A stretch of DNA of 9,055 bases, taken from contig CAKSNH010000037.1 in the NCBI GenBank assembly GCA_934476075.1, forward strand, positions 1 to 9,055, written 5' to 3'. The DNA is from an uncultured Clostridia bacterium (GTDB lineage Bacteria; Bacillota; Clostridia; UBA1381). The notes under the pieces were generated by a model. It searched no databases. It had not been told where the DNA came from and saw nothing but the letters and a program-made list of their open reading frames with translations. Of the stretch, positions 1-6,635 are shown piece by piece. Position 1 is the stretch's first letter. Each line of letters starts with the position of its first letter. A program made the position numbers and the translations under genes.

Positions 1-137
1 ATTTGGTCAGTAGTTTTGCAGTGGCAAAACCGCTCTGGCGAGCGTCGGACATCTTTCCGATACTAGCAAATTTTACCGACCGAAAGGAAAGCTATTGTTA
101 TCTTAGCTTTTTGCGTGCCAAAAAACGGTCTTTTCCG

Positions 138-167
138 TCCTCTTTGTGGACGTGGACAAAGAGGACT
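138..167 (+). other. Conserved hairpin of the repeat family (copy A version)
   Basis: An 11-bp perfect stem, GTCCTCTTTGT (138-148) with ACAAAGAGGAC (157-167), closes an 8-base loop. The same position in the other copies is an 11-bp stem with different bases: 4893-4922 (one G-T pair), 7114-7143 (same on the other strand) and 4226-4257 (other strand, with a different 10-base loop). Changes fall in both arms, so pairing is kept. The loop and 3' arm hold CGTGGACAA, a DnaA-box-like string on the minus strand. Structure is inferred from base pairing only. Confidence 0.7.
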
Positions 168-240
168 CCAAAGGGTTCGAGTTACTTTGACAATGTCTAC
201 ACCTATGGGAACATGAAACGTTCCCACCGCTAAATTCCGA

Positions 241-350
241 CAACGTCAGTTGCACTAAATTTTGATGTTATCTATATTCAAATAGAACGTTAAACTTTGA
301 TAACATCAGTCGCACTACACTTTGATGCTGTCTATGCTCGAACAGAACGC
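241..350 (+). repeat. 60-bp period tandem duplication inside copy A
   Basis: Bases 241-290 and 301-350 align without gaps at an offset of exactly 60. Both units read CGTCAGT or CATCAGT, then GCACTA, TTTGATG, TCTAT and AGAACG, with scattered differences. Copies C and D carry this end module only once, so copy A has an extra unit. The same module, roughly GCACTACACTTTGATGNTRTCTAT, also ends copy C near 5008. Confidence 0.75.
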
Positions 351-427
351 AAAATTTATTAAACCCATCGACAACCCATAATTTCCCCTTCTTTTTATAC
401 GATTTCTTTTCAAATAGTAAATTTATA

Positions 428-456
428 TTGATTAATATAAAAAAATCTGTTATTAT
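428..456 (+). promoter_or_regulatory. Candidate dnaA promoter
   Basis: TTGATT at 428-433 and TATTAT at 451-456 are separated by 17 bases, a good sigma-A type spacing, in an AT-rich tract between the repeat and dnaA. Transcription would start near 463 and leave a leader of about 80 bases. A perfect TTGACA at 492-497 has no convincing -10 partner. No consensus DnaA box was seen between 386 and 530, so autoregulation through a leader box is not apparent. Confidence 0.4.
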
Positions 457-543
457 AAAATATACAATAAATAATTATAATTAGGGGAATTTTGACATAA
501 ATTCTTATACAAAGTACACGACGGAAAAGAAATGGAGTTAAAA

Positions 544-1896
544 ATGGAAGTAAATGATATTTGGAGCAAGACTCTCGAATTGGTTTCGGCTGAAATTAAT
601 TCTACTGTTTCATATGATGTATATATAAAACCTGCCGTTCCCATTTCCTTTGCTGATGATATTTTCACCATTGCAGTCGGTATTATGCTGGGTAAAATGA
701 TGATTGAAAAACATCACAAGGAACTTATTGAACGCTGTCTGTCACGAGTGGTGCAGCGTGCGGTTCGTCTTGAAATCGAGGTTTCCGATAATCTGAACGC
801 CTTAAAACACGAAAAGGCTGTTTTTGATATGGAAAAAAATTCAGGCTCTGCGTCACAATCAGATTATAATTTCTCAAATATTAATCCACGCTACACTTTC
901 GACACTTTTGTCGTGGGTAGTTCCAACAGTTATGCCTACAATGTGGCTCTTGCCGTTGCCAAAACTCCCGCAAAGGATTATAATCCGCTTTTTCTTTACG
1001 GTAATTCCGGCTTGGGAAAAACTCACCTTATGCTGGCAATAGGTAATTACGTTCTGAAAAATCATCCGGATTTAAAGGTAACTTATGTATCCAGCGAACG
1101 TTTTACAAATGAAATGATTGACGCTCTCCGTGACAAAACAATGAACGAATTTCGTCACCGCTATCGTCAGACCGACTACCTGTTAATAGACGATATTCAG
1201 TTTATCGAGGGCAAAGAGTCTATACAGGAGGAATTTTTTCACACTTTTAACGATTTGTATAATTCCGACCGACAGATTGTTATCACCAGCGACCGTCCTC
1301 CGAAAAATCTTGTTACTTTGGAAGACCGTCTGCGTACACGTTTTGACTGGGGCGTAACCACCGACATCGGTGTTCCGGAATATGAAACTCGTATGGCTAT
1401 TTTGAAAAAGAAAGCCGAATTGGAGAATATATCTATTAAAGATGAGGTATTTGACTATATCGCCGAGCGTGTGAAAACCAATGTGCGTGAGCTTGAAGGT
1501 GCTCTTACTAAAATTATTGCATATTCAAAAATGAGCGACAAGGATATTGATATAAAATTTGCCGAGGAATCTTTAAAGCGTATTTTACCCGAAGATAAAA
1601 TTATAAAAATAACTCACAAAGAAATTAAAGAAAAAGTTTGTACCTATTATAATGTAAGTATGAAAGAGCTTACGGGCAATTCCCGTACAAAAGATGTCGC
1701 CACTGCAAGACAGGTGGCTATGTACCTATGCAAAAAGCTTACCGAGATGAACCACGTCCGCATAGGTATCGAGTTCGGCAACAAGGACAGGACTACCGTA
1801 ACTCACAATGTTAAGAAAATTGCAAAAGAAATTGAAACAAACGAAGAAATTAAAACAGCGGTTGAATTTATAACCAAAGATTTGCAGACTATATAA
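544..1896 (+). CDS. dnaA: Chromosomal replication initiator protein DnaA
   Basis: DnaA is the AAA+ ATPase that binds DnaA boxes, oligomerises on the origin, melts it and recruits the helicase. I chose ATG 544 (450 aa) because GGAG at 534-537 sits 6 bases upstream; ATG 532 (454 aa) is in frame but has only a weak site. From 544, domain I spans about 1-80 and a short linker reaches about 115. Walker A GNSGLGKT is at 153-160, Walker B LLIDD at 213-217, the box VII arginine-finger motif RLRTRF at 262-267, and sensor II NVRELEGAL at 313-321. The C-terminal helix-turn-helix keeps the equivalents of E. coli R399, R407 and Q408, but the signature is KDRTTV: Arg416 replaces the usual His434. Length is normal. 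The product acts at oriC just downstream and perhaps at 8425-8720. Confidence 0.98.
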   Translation: MEVNDIWSKTLELVSAEINSTVSYDVYIKPAVPISFADDIFTIAVGIMLGKMMIEKHHKELIERCLSRVVQRAVRLEIEVSDNLNALKHEKAVFDMEKNSGSASQSDYNFSNINPRYTFDTFVVGSSNSYAYNVALAVAKTPAKDYNPLFLYGNSGLGKTHLMLAIGNYVLKNHPDLKVTYVSSERFTNEMIDALRDKTMNEFRHRYRQTDYLLIDDIQFIEGKESIQEEFFHTFNDLYNSDRQIVITSDRPPKNLVTLEDRLRTRFDWGVTTDIGVPEYETRMAILKKKAELENISIKDEVFDYIAERVKTNVRELEGALTKIIAYSKMSDKDIDIKFAEESLKRILPEDKIIKITHKEIKEKVCTYYNVSMKELTGNSRTKDVATARQVAMYLCKKLTEMNHVRIGIEFGNKDRTTVTHNVKKIAKEIETNEEIKTAVEFITKDLQTI

Positions 1897-1971
1897 TATG
1901 TATATTTAATGTATAAAATAAAAATAAAGACTAAAACAATTCGGATTTTATATCCACTTACTGAATTTTTT

Positions 1972-2010
1972 ATTAATGGGATAAATTGTGATATGATTTA
2001 TCCCATTAAT
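1972..2010. repeat. 14-bp perfect inverted repeat after dnaA
   Basis: ATTAATGGGATAAA (1972-1985) and TTTATCCCATTAAT (1997-2010) are exact reverse complements around an 11-base loop. It lies 75 bases after the dnaA stop, where a terminator would fit, but no T-run follows. The arm contains TTATCCCA, close to the first part of a DnaA box. It may be a weak bidirectional terminator or a structural part of oriC; the sequence does not decide. Confidence 0.6.
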
Positions 2011-2022
2011 CAGCCTTGTTAC

Positions 2023-2075
2023 CGTGGATAAGTTGTGAATAACTTTCACAGCTTTTTATTTTTTAATTATTCACT
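2023..2075. promoter_or_regulatory. oriC DnaA boxes, left group
   Basis: CGTGGATAA at 2023-2031 (minus-strand TTATCCACG) and TGTGAATAA at 2034-2042 (minus-strand TTATTCACA) start 11 bases apart, about one helical turn. A weaker plus-strand TTATTCACT is at 2067-2075. Their place between dnaA and dnaN is the standard Firmicute origin position. Confidence 0.8.
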
Positions 2076-2131
2076 GATAACTTTTGACTGTCAACCTGGT
2101 ATTATCGGGAGTTTGTGTATAAAAAAATCGC

Positions 2132-2245
2132 TTGTCCGCTTGCTTTGGACAACTTTTCAGACTTATCCACGCTCCTACTATTAATACTACTATTATTTAT
2201 ATAATATATATTATTGTATTATACGTACATACATACAATATAAAG
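2132..2245 (+). other. oriC: oriC basal unwinding element: DnaA box, DnaA-trios and AT-rich tract
   Basis: A plus-strand box TTATCCACG (2163-2171) is followed by a 3-base spacer CTC and then by CTA CTA TTA ATA CTA CTA TTA (2175-2195), a clean trinucleotide register. This matches the known basal unwinding layout described for B. subtilis: box, GC-rich spacer, DnaA-trios (3'-GAT repeats on the opposite strand), then easily melted DNA. From 2193 to about 2245 the sequence is almost pure A/T. Weaker box-like strings lie at 2132-2140 (TTGTCCGCT) and 2144-2152 (minus-strand TTGTCCAAA). I infer that strand opening begins here and proceeds towards dnaN. Confidence 0.8.
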
Positions 2246-2257
2246 CGTTGTATGTAT
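2229..2257. promoter_or_regulatory. 10-bp perfect inverted repeat in the dnaN leader
   Basis: ATACATACAA (2229-2238) and TTGTATGTAT (2248-2257) are exact complements around 9 bases. The loop begins with TATAAA (2239-2244), a possible dnaN -10 element; the nearest -35-like TTGTAT (2214-2219) is 19 bases away, longer than ideal. It could be an operator over the promoter or an mRNA hairpin upstream of the dnaN ribosome site. Confidence 0.45.
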
Positions 2258-2280
2258 CGTATTGTCATAAAAAAATTATG

Positions 2281-2295
2281 GGAGGGTTTATTTTG
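2281..2295 (+). promoter_or_regulatory. dnaN ribosome binding site and TTG start
   Basis: GGAGGG at 2281-2286 lies 6 bases before TTG 2293-2295. Starting here gives a protein beginning MKFICSKTQL, which fits the usual DnaN N-terminus. The in-frame ATG at 2248 would add 15 residues, has no ribosome site and falls inside the inverted repeat at 2229-2257, so I reject it. Confidence 0.85.
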
Positions 2296-3417
2296 AAATT
2301 CATATGCAGCAAAACTCAATTAACAGATATTATTAATACGGTGCAGAAAGCCGTAATGGCAAAATCTACAAATCCAATATTGGAATGTATCAAGATAGAT
2401 GCTGATGCTCACGGCAATCTGGTGTTTACAGGTAATAATATGGACCTTTGTATTGAATATCACGCCGATTGTAACATACCGGAGGGCGGAACGATTGCTC
2501 TTAACTCAAAAATGTTCGGAGATTTTGTCCGCAAACTGCCCGACGGTGACGTAACTGTGGAAGTAAACGAAGAAAATAATGTGACAAAAATCCAGTGCGA
2601 ACGCAGTGAAATCAATATTGAGGGGTTAGAACCGAACGAATTCCCGACAGCTCCGGAGTTTGACGGCAAGTATAATTTTGCAATCAATCAAATCGAACTT
2701 AAAAAAATTATAAGACAGACTATTTTTGCGGCAGCCACAAGTTTGGTTAAACCGATTTTGACAGGTATGCTGTTTGAAATTGACGGAAATAATCTGACGG
2801 TTGTAACTTTGGACGGAGCAAGACTGGCTTTGAGAAAATGTTCGATTGAGGGCAGTGATAAAAGTTATAAATTTGTTGTTCCGGGAAATACTTTGCGTGA
2901 ACTTTTGAAAATTCTTAAAGATGATGAAAGTAAGGTTGATATAAAAGTGTCCGATAAACATTGTTTGTTCAACTTTGGTGACTTCAAAGTCATTACACGT
3001 CTGCTGGAAGGCGAATATCTGAATTATAAACCGCTGTTGTCCACACAAAATACGGTGGAAGTTATTGTTGAAACAAGAACTTTGGCCGAAAGTCTTGAAA
3101 GAACCGCACTTCTGCTTAGTGACGAGGCGGTGCAGAAAGCGAAAAAGCCTGTAAAAATCAGAATAGGTTTTGAAAAAATGGAAATAAATTGTCTTACCGC
3201 AAAGGGAAGTATTCACGATGTAATTCCTGTCAGCATTAAAGGCGACGATATGGAAATCGGCTTTAACTATAAGTATTTGCTTGAAGCACTTAAAGCGACA
3301 GAGGAAGATACTGTAAAATTAGAGATGAGCAGTCCGAACGCATCGTGCTTTATTCGTGCGGTTGATGATAAGGACGAGTATGCGTATATTGTTCAGCCTA
3401 TCAGACTGAGAGTATGA
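2293..3417 (+). CDS. dnaN: DNA polymerase III sliding clamp (beta subunit) DnaN
   Basis: DnaN forms the ring-shaped dimer that encircles DNA and tethers the replicative polymerase, and is also a platform for repair and initiation-control proteins. From the TTG start it is 374 aa, within the usual 366-380. The N-terminus KFICSKTQLTDIINTVQKAV, the central region with the GMLFEIDGNNLTVVTLDGARLAL stretch split between two domains, and the C-terminus YAYIVQPIRLRV are all characteristic of the three-domain clamp. It follows oriC directly, as in most Firmicutes, but is not followed by yaaA, recF or gyrB. The next gene begins 15 bases after its stop on the same strand, so they are probably cotranscribed. 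Confidence 0.97.
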   Translation: MKFICSKTQLTDIINTVQKAVMAKSTNPILECIKIDADAHGNLVFTGNNMDLCIEYHADCNIPEGGTIALNSKMFGDFVRKLPDGDVTVEVNEENNVTKIQCERSEINIEGLEPNEFPTAPEFDGKYNFAINQIELKKIIRQTIFAAATSLVKPILTGMLFEIDGNNLTVVTLDGARLALRKCSIEGSDKSYKFVVPGNTLRELLKILKDDESKVDIKVSDKHCLFNFGDFKVITRLLEGEYLNYKPLLSTQNTVEVIVETRTLAESLERTALLLSDEAVQKAKKPVKIRIGFEKMEINCLTAKGSIHDVIPVSIKGDDMEIGFNYKYLLEALKATEEDTVKLEMSSPNASCFIRAVDDKDEYAYIVQPIRLRV

Positions 3418-3432
3418 TTATAGGTGAATAAA

Positions 3433-4068
3433 ATGGAAATTATATATATTGAAGATTATCACATGGGTGAAAACACATATGTAGTCGGGGAGGGGAGTGC
3501 CGCTTTTGCGGTAGACCCCGGTACAGATGCTGACAAAATTGTAAAAAGAGCGGCGGAGCACGGATTTAAAATTACAGATATTTTATTGACGCACGGACAC
3601 TATGACCATATATGCGGAGTTCAAAAGTTGCGTAATGCAACGGGAGCAAGATTGTGGGCGAGTGCGAAAACAGACGATATGATTTGCAACAGTGTGACGA
3701 ATTTGTCGGAGATGTTTGGTGACAGTATGGTACTTGACAGGGCAGATGTTGTTGTTGAGGGCAGAAAAGAATATACGGTTTGCGGTATAAATATACAAGT
3801 ATTATTAACTCCGGGTCATACCGACGGGGGAACGTGTTATCTGGCAGGTGACGGCGATGACAGGGTACTGTTCAGCGGAGATACTTTGTTTTGCAGGAGT
3901 GTCGGGCGAACAGATTTTCCAACGGGTGATGAGCGGGAATTGGTAAATTCGATTAAGAACGTGATATATAAGCTTGATGATGATATAACGGTGTATCCGG
4001 GGCATGGCGGTAAAACGTCGGTAGGATATGAGAAGAAGTTTAATCTTTTGGTGAATGATGAGGGGTAA
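3433..4068 (+). CDS. Metallo-beta-lactamase-fold hydrolase, glyoxalase II-like
   Basis: A 211-aa single-domain metal hydrolase, likely cytosolic. The metal-ligand pattern is complete: THGHYDH (His54, His56, Asp58, His59), His129 in TPGHTDG, Asp150 in FSGDTLF and His191 in YPGHG. The stretch GRTDFPTGDERELVNSIKN and the late GYEKKFN are typical of the YcbL/YqgX group of small glyoxalase II-like enzymes, which lack the C-terminal substrate domain of true glyoxalase II. The substrate is probably a thioester or thiol conjugate but cannot be read from sequence. ATG 3433 is preferred because AGGTGA (3422-3427) lies 6 bases upstream; GTG 3424 is in frame but overlaps that site. In many Clostridia this gene neighbours hemZ; here a 1-kb repeat separates them. 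Its TAA stop is the first three bases of that repeat's terminal sequence. Confidence 0.9.
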   Translation: MEIIYIEDYHMGENTYVVGEGSAAFAVDPGTDADKIVKRAAEHGFKITDILLTHGHYDHICGVQKLRNATGARLWASAKTDDMICNSVTNLSEMFGDSMVLDRADVVVEGRKEYTVCGINIQVLLTPGHTDGGTCYLAGDGDDRVLFSGDTLFCRSVGRTDFPTGDERELVNSIKNVIYKLDDDITVYPGHGGKTSVGYEKKFNLLVNDEG

Positions 4069-5081
4069 ATTGGGGGTTGTTGAGATAATTGATATATTTA
4101 GCGTTCTGTTCAAGTGTAGCTAAAATCCAAATGTAGTGCAGACTGACGTTGTCGGAATTTAGCGTTGGGAACGTTTCATGTTCCCATAGGTGTAGACATT
4201 GTCAAATTATAGTGAACCCTTTGGAGTTCGCTTTGCCTCAGCAGCAGCAAAGCAAACGGAAAGTGCCGCTTTTTGGCACGCAATAAGCTAAGATAACCGT
4301 AGCTTTCCATTAGGTCGGTAAAATTTGCTAGTATCGGAAAGATGTCCGACGCTCGCAAGAGCGGTTTTGCCATTGCAAAACTACTGACCAAATTGCCTAG
4401 ACCCGCAAATTTTATGCTGTCAAAGTACAGTAAACAAGTCAAATCTTAAAATCACCCTAAGTTAGATTATCCGCTAAACTTTGGTACAGCATACCCTCTG
4501 TGCCCACGAAGAATAGTTTCGCTCCTTGCGTGCCTCCTAGCCGAAAGTTTAGTGAGTAAGGGTGGGTTTAGATAGAAATGCGAGTGAGTGATTATTTTGC
4601 ACCACAAATTGCACTACACTTTCATTCATATCTACACTTGCACTTTCCCAATAAACTTACCCTAACGGACACGCAAAAAGCGTATATCTATATTCAGTGG
4701 GCACAGAGGGTATGCCGTATCTATGTTTTGCTTGTGAACTATGTTTAATCAAACTCATCGCAAGCACTATGCTCGGACGGCACAAAATTCATGCGTCTAG
4801 GCAATAAATGAATTTTGCCGACAAAGTGGGAACAACTATATTGCAATAGCTTTACAGCGTGTGGGTCAAGGGTGTCCCTTGCGGACTTTTCCGTTTGCTT
4901 TGTGGACGTGGACAAAGCGAACTCCAAAGGGTTCGCTATAATTTGATAACGTCTATACTCATGGGGAAGTGAAACGTCCCCAACGCTAAATGGGGGCAAC
5001 GTCAGTAGCAGTACACTTTGATGCTGTCTATGCTCGAACAGAATACAAAAACTTATAATCACCCCTACAAATCATAATTTA
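4066..5081. mobile_element. Inverted-dimer repeat element (copies B and C, head to head)
   Basis: Copy B (about 4066-4600, reversed) and copy C (about 4600-5081, forward) form a 1-kb imperfect palindrome. The outer ends are TAAATTGGGGGTTGT (4066-4080, 12 of 15 to the family end) and ACAAATCATAATTTA (5067-5081, exact). The inner ends at the junction near 4595-4605 have lost the terminal motif. A 19-bp segment is perfectly inverted at 4489-4507 and 4697-4715. Copy C lacks about 65 bases present in copy D (the segment with the CGCTC hairpin), and copy B carries a diverged left half. Hairpins occur at 4226-4257 and 4893-4922. Stop codons interrupt every candidate frame, and there is no transposase. 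It lies between the hydrolase and hemZ. Confidence 0.82.
4489..4715. repeat. 19-bp perfect inverted pair inside the dimer
   Basis: GTGGGCACAGAGGGTATGC at 4697-4715 has its exact complement at 4489-4507. The identical 19-mer recurs at 7382-7400 (complement) and 9036-9054, although the flanking sequence of copy B is strongly diverged. It is the most conserved interior segment of the family in this window. Confidence 0.85.
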
Positions 5082-5115
5082 TACACCATAAAAATAGAAA
5101 CAGAGGTAATATATA

Positions 5116-6564
5116 GTGAAATTAATTCAAAACGGATACACTTGTGATTTTGAACTTAATATTTTTATAAAAATGTTCTTCAAAAAGGACGATGATGTGA
5201 CTATAACCACGGATTTTGTGTTCGGGGAAAACAGTGTTGCGGTTAATACAAAGATTGAATTTGAGGGAAAAGACTATTTCGGCGAATGTAGCTTTGATGT
5301 GCCGAGTGACCGTGACAGTGCGTATAAGAAAAAGATTTATACCACTACCTGTGCAAAAAGCTTTTGCCGTGCGGCGGAGAAAATTAAGAATGTCAAACTG
5401 CCGTGGGGGGTTATGAGCGGTATTCGTCCGGCAAAAAATATACGCTGTCTTATGGACGACGGTATGACCGAGGAGCAGACAAGAGAGTTTGTCAAAAATG
5501 TGTATGAGGTGACCGACGCTAAATTGGATTTGGCATTTGAAGTGGCACGGAATGAACATATATTGCTCGATGACAACGATAAAAATTCCGTAAGCGTATA
5601 TATCGGCATACCGTTTTGTCCGACAAGATGCTTGTACTGCTCGTTCGTGTCGACCGACATCAGGGTGAGCGGAAGGTATATGGCGGACTATGTACGGCTT
5701 TTGCAAAAGGAGATTGAGAAAACCGCAGAAACGGTTGCAAAAATGGGTGCGTATATTGAAAATATATACATAGGCGGAGGTACTCCAACCACTTTATCGG
5801 CACAACAGCTTGGTGAGATTCTTGCCTGCATAAATAAAAACTGGAACTTGCAAAGACTTCGTGAGTTCACTTTGGAGGCGGGCAGACCGGACACGATAAC
5901 CGAGGACAAACTCCGTGCGGCAATCGAAGGCGGTGTGAACAGAATAAGTATAAATCCGCAGACGATGCACAAGTCCACGCTTGAAAATGTGGGGAGAACA
6001 CATAGTCCCGATGAGGTAAGAAATGTGTTTGCAACAGCCAGAAAAGTGGGATTTAAGAATATAAACATGGATTTGATAGCGGGTCTGCCCGATGAAACGG
6101 TGGAAATGTTCAAATACAGTCTGGACGAACTTATTAAGCTTGACCCCGAAAATATTACGGTGCATACTATGTGCATTAAGCGTGCGGCACGTCTTGACAT
6201 AGACAGTTCTGACGTTGTCCATGCGGAACAGGTGAACGATATGCTTGACTACACACAAAAACGTATGCGTGAAACAGGCAGAAAGCCGTATTATATGTAC
6301 CGTCAAAAGAATATACTGGGTAATCTTGAAAATGTGGGATATGCAAAGGACGGGTATATGAGTGTGTATAATGTCAAGATTATGGAGGAAGTGCAGACTA
6401 TTCTGGCACTTGGCGGCGGCGGAGCGACAAAGATTGTCATGGGTGACAGGATAGAGAGGGTGTTTAATTTTAAAAATCCCGACGAATATATCCGCCGTTT
6501 TGATGAGATTTTGGCAAGAAAAGATGAAGTGATAGAGATTTTAAACGGCAATAAGAGTGAATAA
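5116..6564 (+). CDS. hemZ: HemZ-type radical SAM protein (coproporphyrinogen III dehydrogenase family)
   Basis: A 482-aa radical S-adenosylmethionine protein. The cluster motif CPTRCLYC gives Cys168, Cys172 and Cys175 for the 4Fe-4S cluster, and GGGTPT begins at 220 in the SAM-binding part. The residues before about 155, including WGVMSGIRPAKN at 97-108, are the N-terminal extension characteristic of HemZ and not of HemN or HemW. The family is named for oxygen-independent conversion of coproporphyrinogen III to protoporphyrinogen IX, but that activity is uncertain for many clostridial members, and no other haem gene is in view. The GTG start at 5116 follows AGAGGT (5102-5107) with 8 bases between. 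It begins 34 bases after the repeat element, which probably displaced an original hydrolase-hemZ operon. A strong terminator follows at 6586. Confidence 0.92.
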   Translation: MKLIQNGYTCDFELNIFIKMFFKKDDDVTITTDFVFGENSVAVNTKIEFEGKDYFGECSFDVPSDRDSAYKKKIYTTTCAKSFCRAAEKIKNVKLPWGVMSGIRPAKNIRCLMDDGMTEEQTREFVKNVYEVTDAKLDLAFEVARNEHILLDDNDKNSVSVYIGIPFCPTRCLYCSFVSTDIRVSGRYMADYVRLLQKEIEKTAETVAKMGAYIENIYIGGGTPTTLSAQQLGEILACINKNWNLQRLREFTLEAGRPDTITEDKLRAAIEGGVNRISINPQTMHKSTLENVGRTHSPDEVRNVFATARKVGFKNINMDLIAGLPDETVEMFKYSLDELIKLDPENITVHTMCIKRAARLDIDSSDVVHAEQVNDMLDYTQKRMRETGRKPYYMYRQKNILGNLENVGYAKDGYMSVYNVKIMEEVQTILALGGGGATKIVMGDRIERVFNFKNPDEYIRRFDEILARKDEVIEILNGNKSE

Positions 6565-6581
6565 AAATAAAATTATGTGAG

Positions 6582-6632
6582 CGTGGATAACTTTCCGTGG
6601 GCGGCAGCGTGGAAAGTTGTCTGCGTTTTTTT
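6582..6632 (+). terminator. Rho-independent terminator of hemZ, overlapping a DnaA box
   Basis: GATAACTTTCC (6586-6596) pairs with GGAAAGTTGTC (6611-6621) as an 11-bp stem with one G-T pair and a GC-rich 14-base loop, followed by TGCG and seven T's to 6632. It starts 22 bases after the hemZ stop. The left arm overlaps CGTGGATAA (6582-6590), a minus-strand TTATCCACG box. Confidence 0.85.
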
Positions 6633-6635
6633 GTG

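Larger units (their letters stand above)
1..385 (+). mobile_element. Non-coding repeat element, copy A (left part outside window)
   Basis: This stretch matches the reverse complement of 4100-4395 and of 7010-7290, and in part 4890-5050. Its right end, ACAACCCATAATTT at 371-384, is a slightly decayed form of the terminal inverted repeat seen at 5067-5081 and 7508-7522. It contains hairpins at 45-60, 138-167 and 207-225 and a 60-bp tandem duplication at 241-350. An open frame at 3-233 exists, but the equivalent frame is shifted in copy B and broken by stops in copy C, so I treat the element as non-coding. No transposase is visible. It sits directly upstream of the dnaA leader. The left end lies beyond the window. 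Confidence 0.8.

Noticed and set aside
312..345. Promoter within the GCACTACACTTTGATG module (TTGCAC, 17 bases, TATGCT or TATATT)
   Set aside because: The -35 match is poor and the unit at 301-350 does not even keep TTGCAC, so I do not call it.
241..350. CRISPR-like array
   Set aside because: There are only two units, adjacent without unique spacers, so this is a tandem duplication within the element.
3..511. Protein-coding frames inside the repeat elements (3-233, 4176-4442 minus, 7047-7511 minus) with similar peptides
   Set aside because: The similarity is at DNA level. The frame is shifted within copy B and stopped in copy C, changes preserve hairpins and not codons, and no ribosome sites precede the starts.
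532..543. ATG at 532 as the dnaA start
   Set aside because: Possible, but GGAG at 534-537 is well placed for ATG 544 and the extra four residues are not typical of DnaA.
2248..2292. ATG at 2248 as the dnaN start
   Set aside because: It adds 15 atypical residues, has no ribosome site and lies in an inverted repeat, while TTG 2293 has a perfect site and gives the family N-terminus.
2626..3216. 196-codon minus-strand frame opposite dnaN
   Set aside because: It is the shadow of dnaN, with no ribosome site and no family features.
5122..6306. Several long minus-strand frames opposite hemZ
   Set aside because: They are shadows of the hemZ reading frame; their peptides show no recognisable domains.
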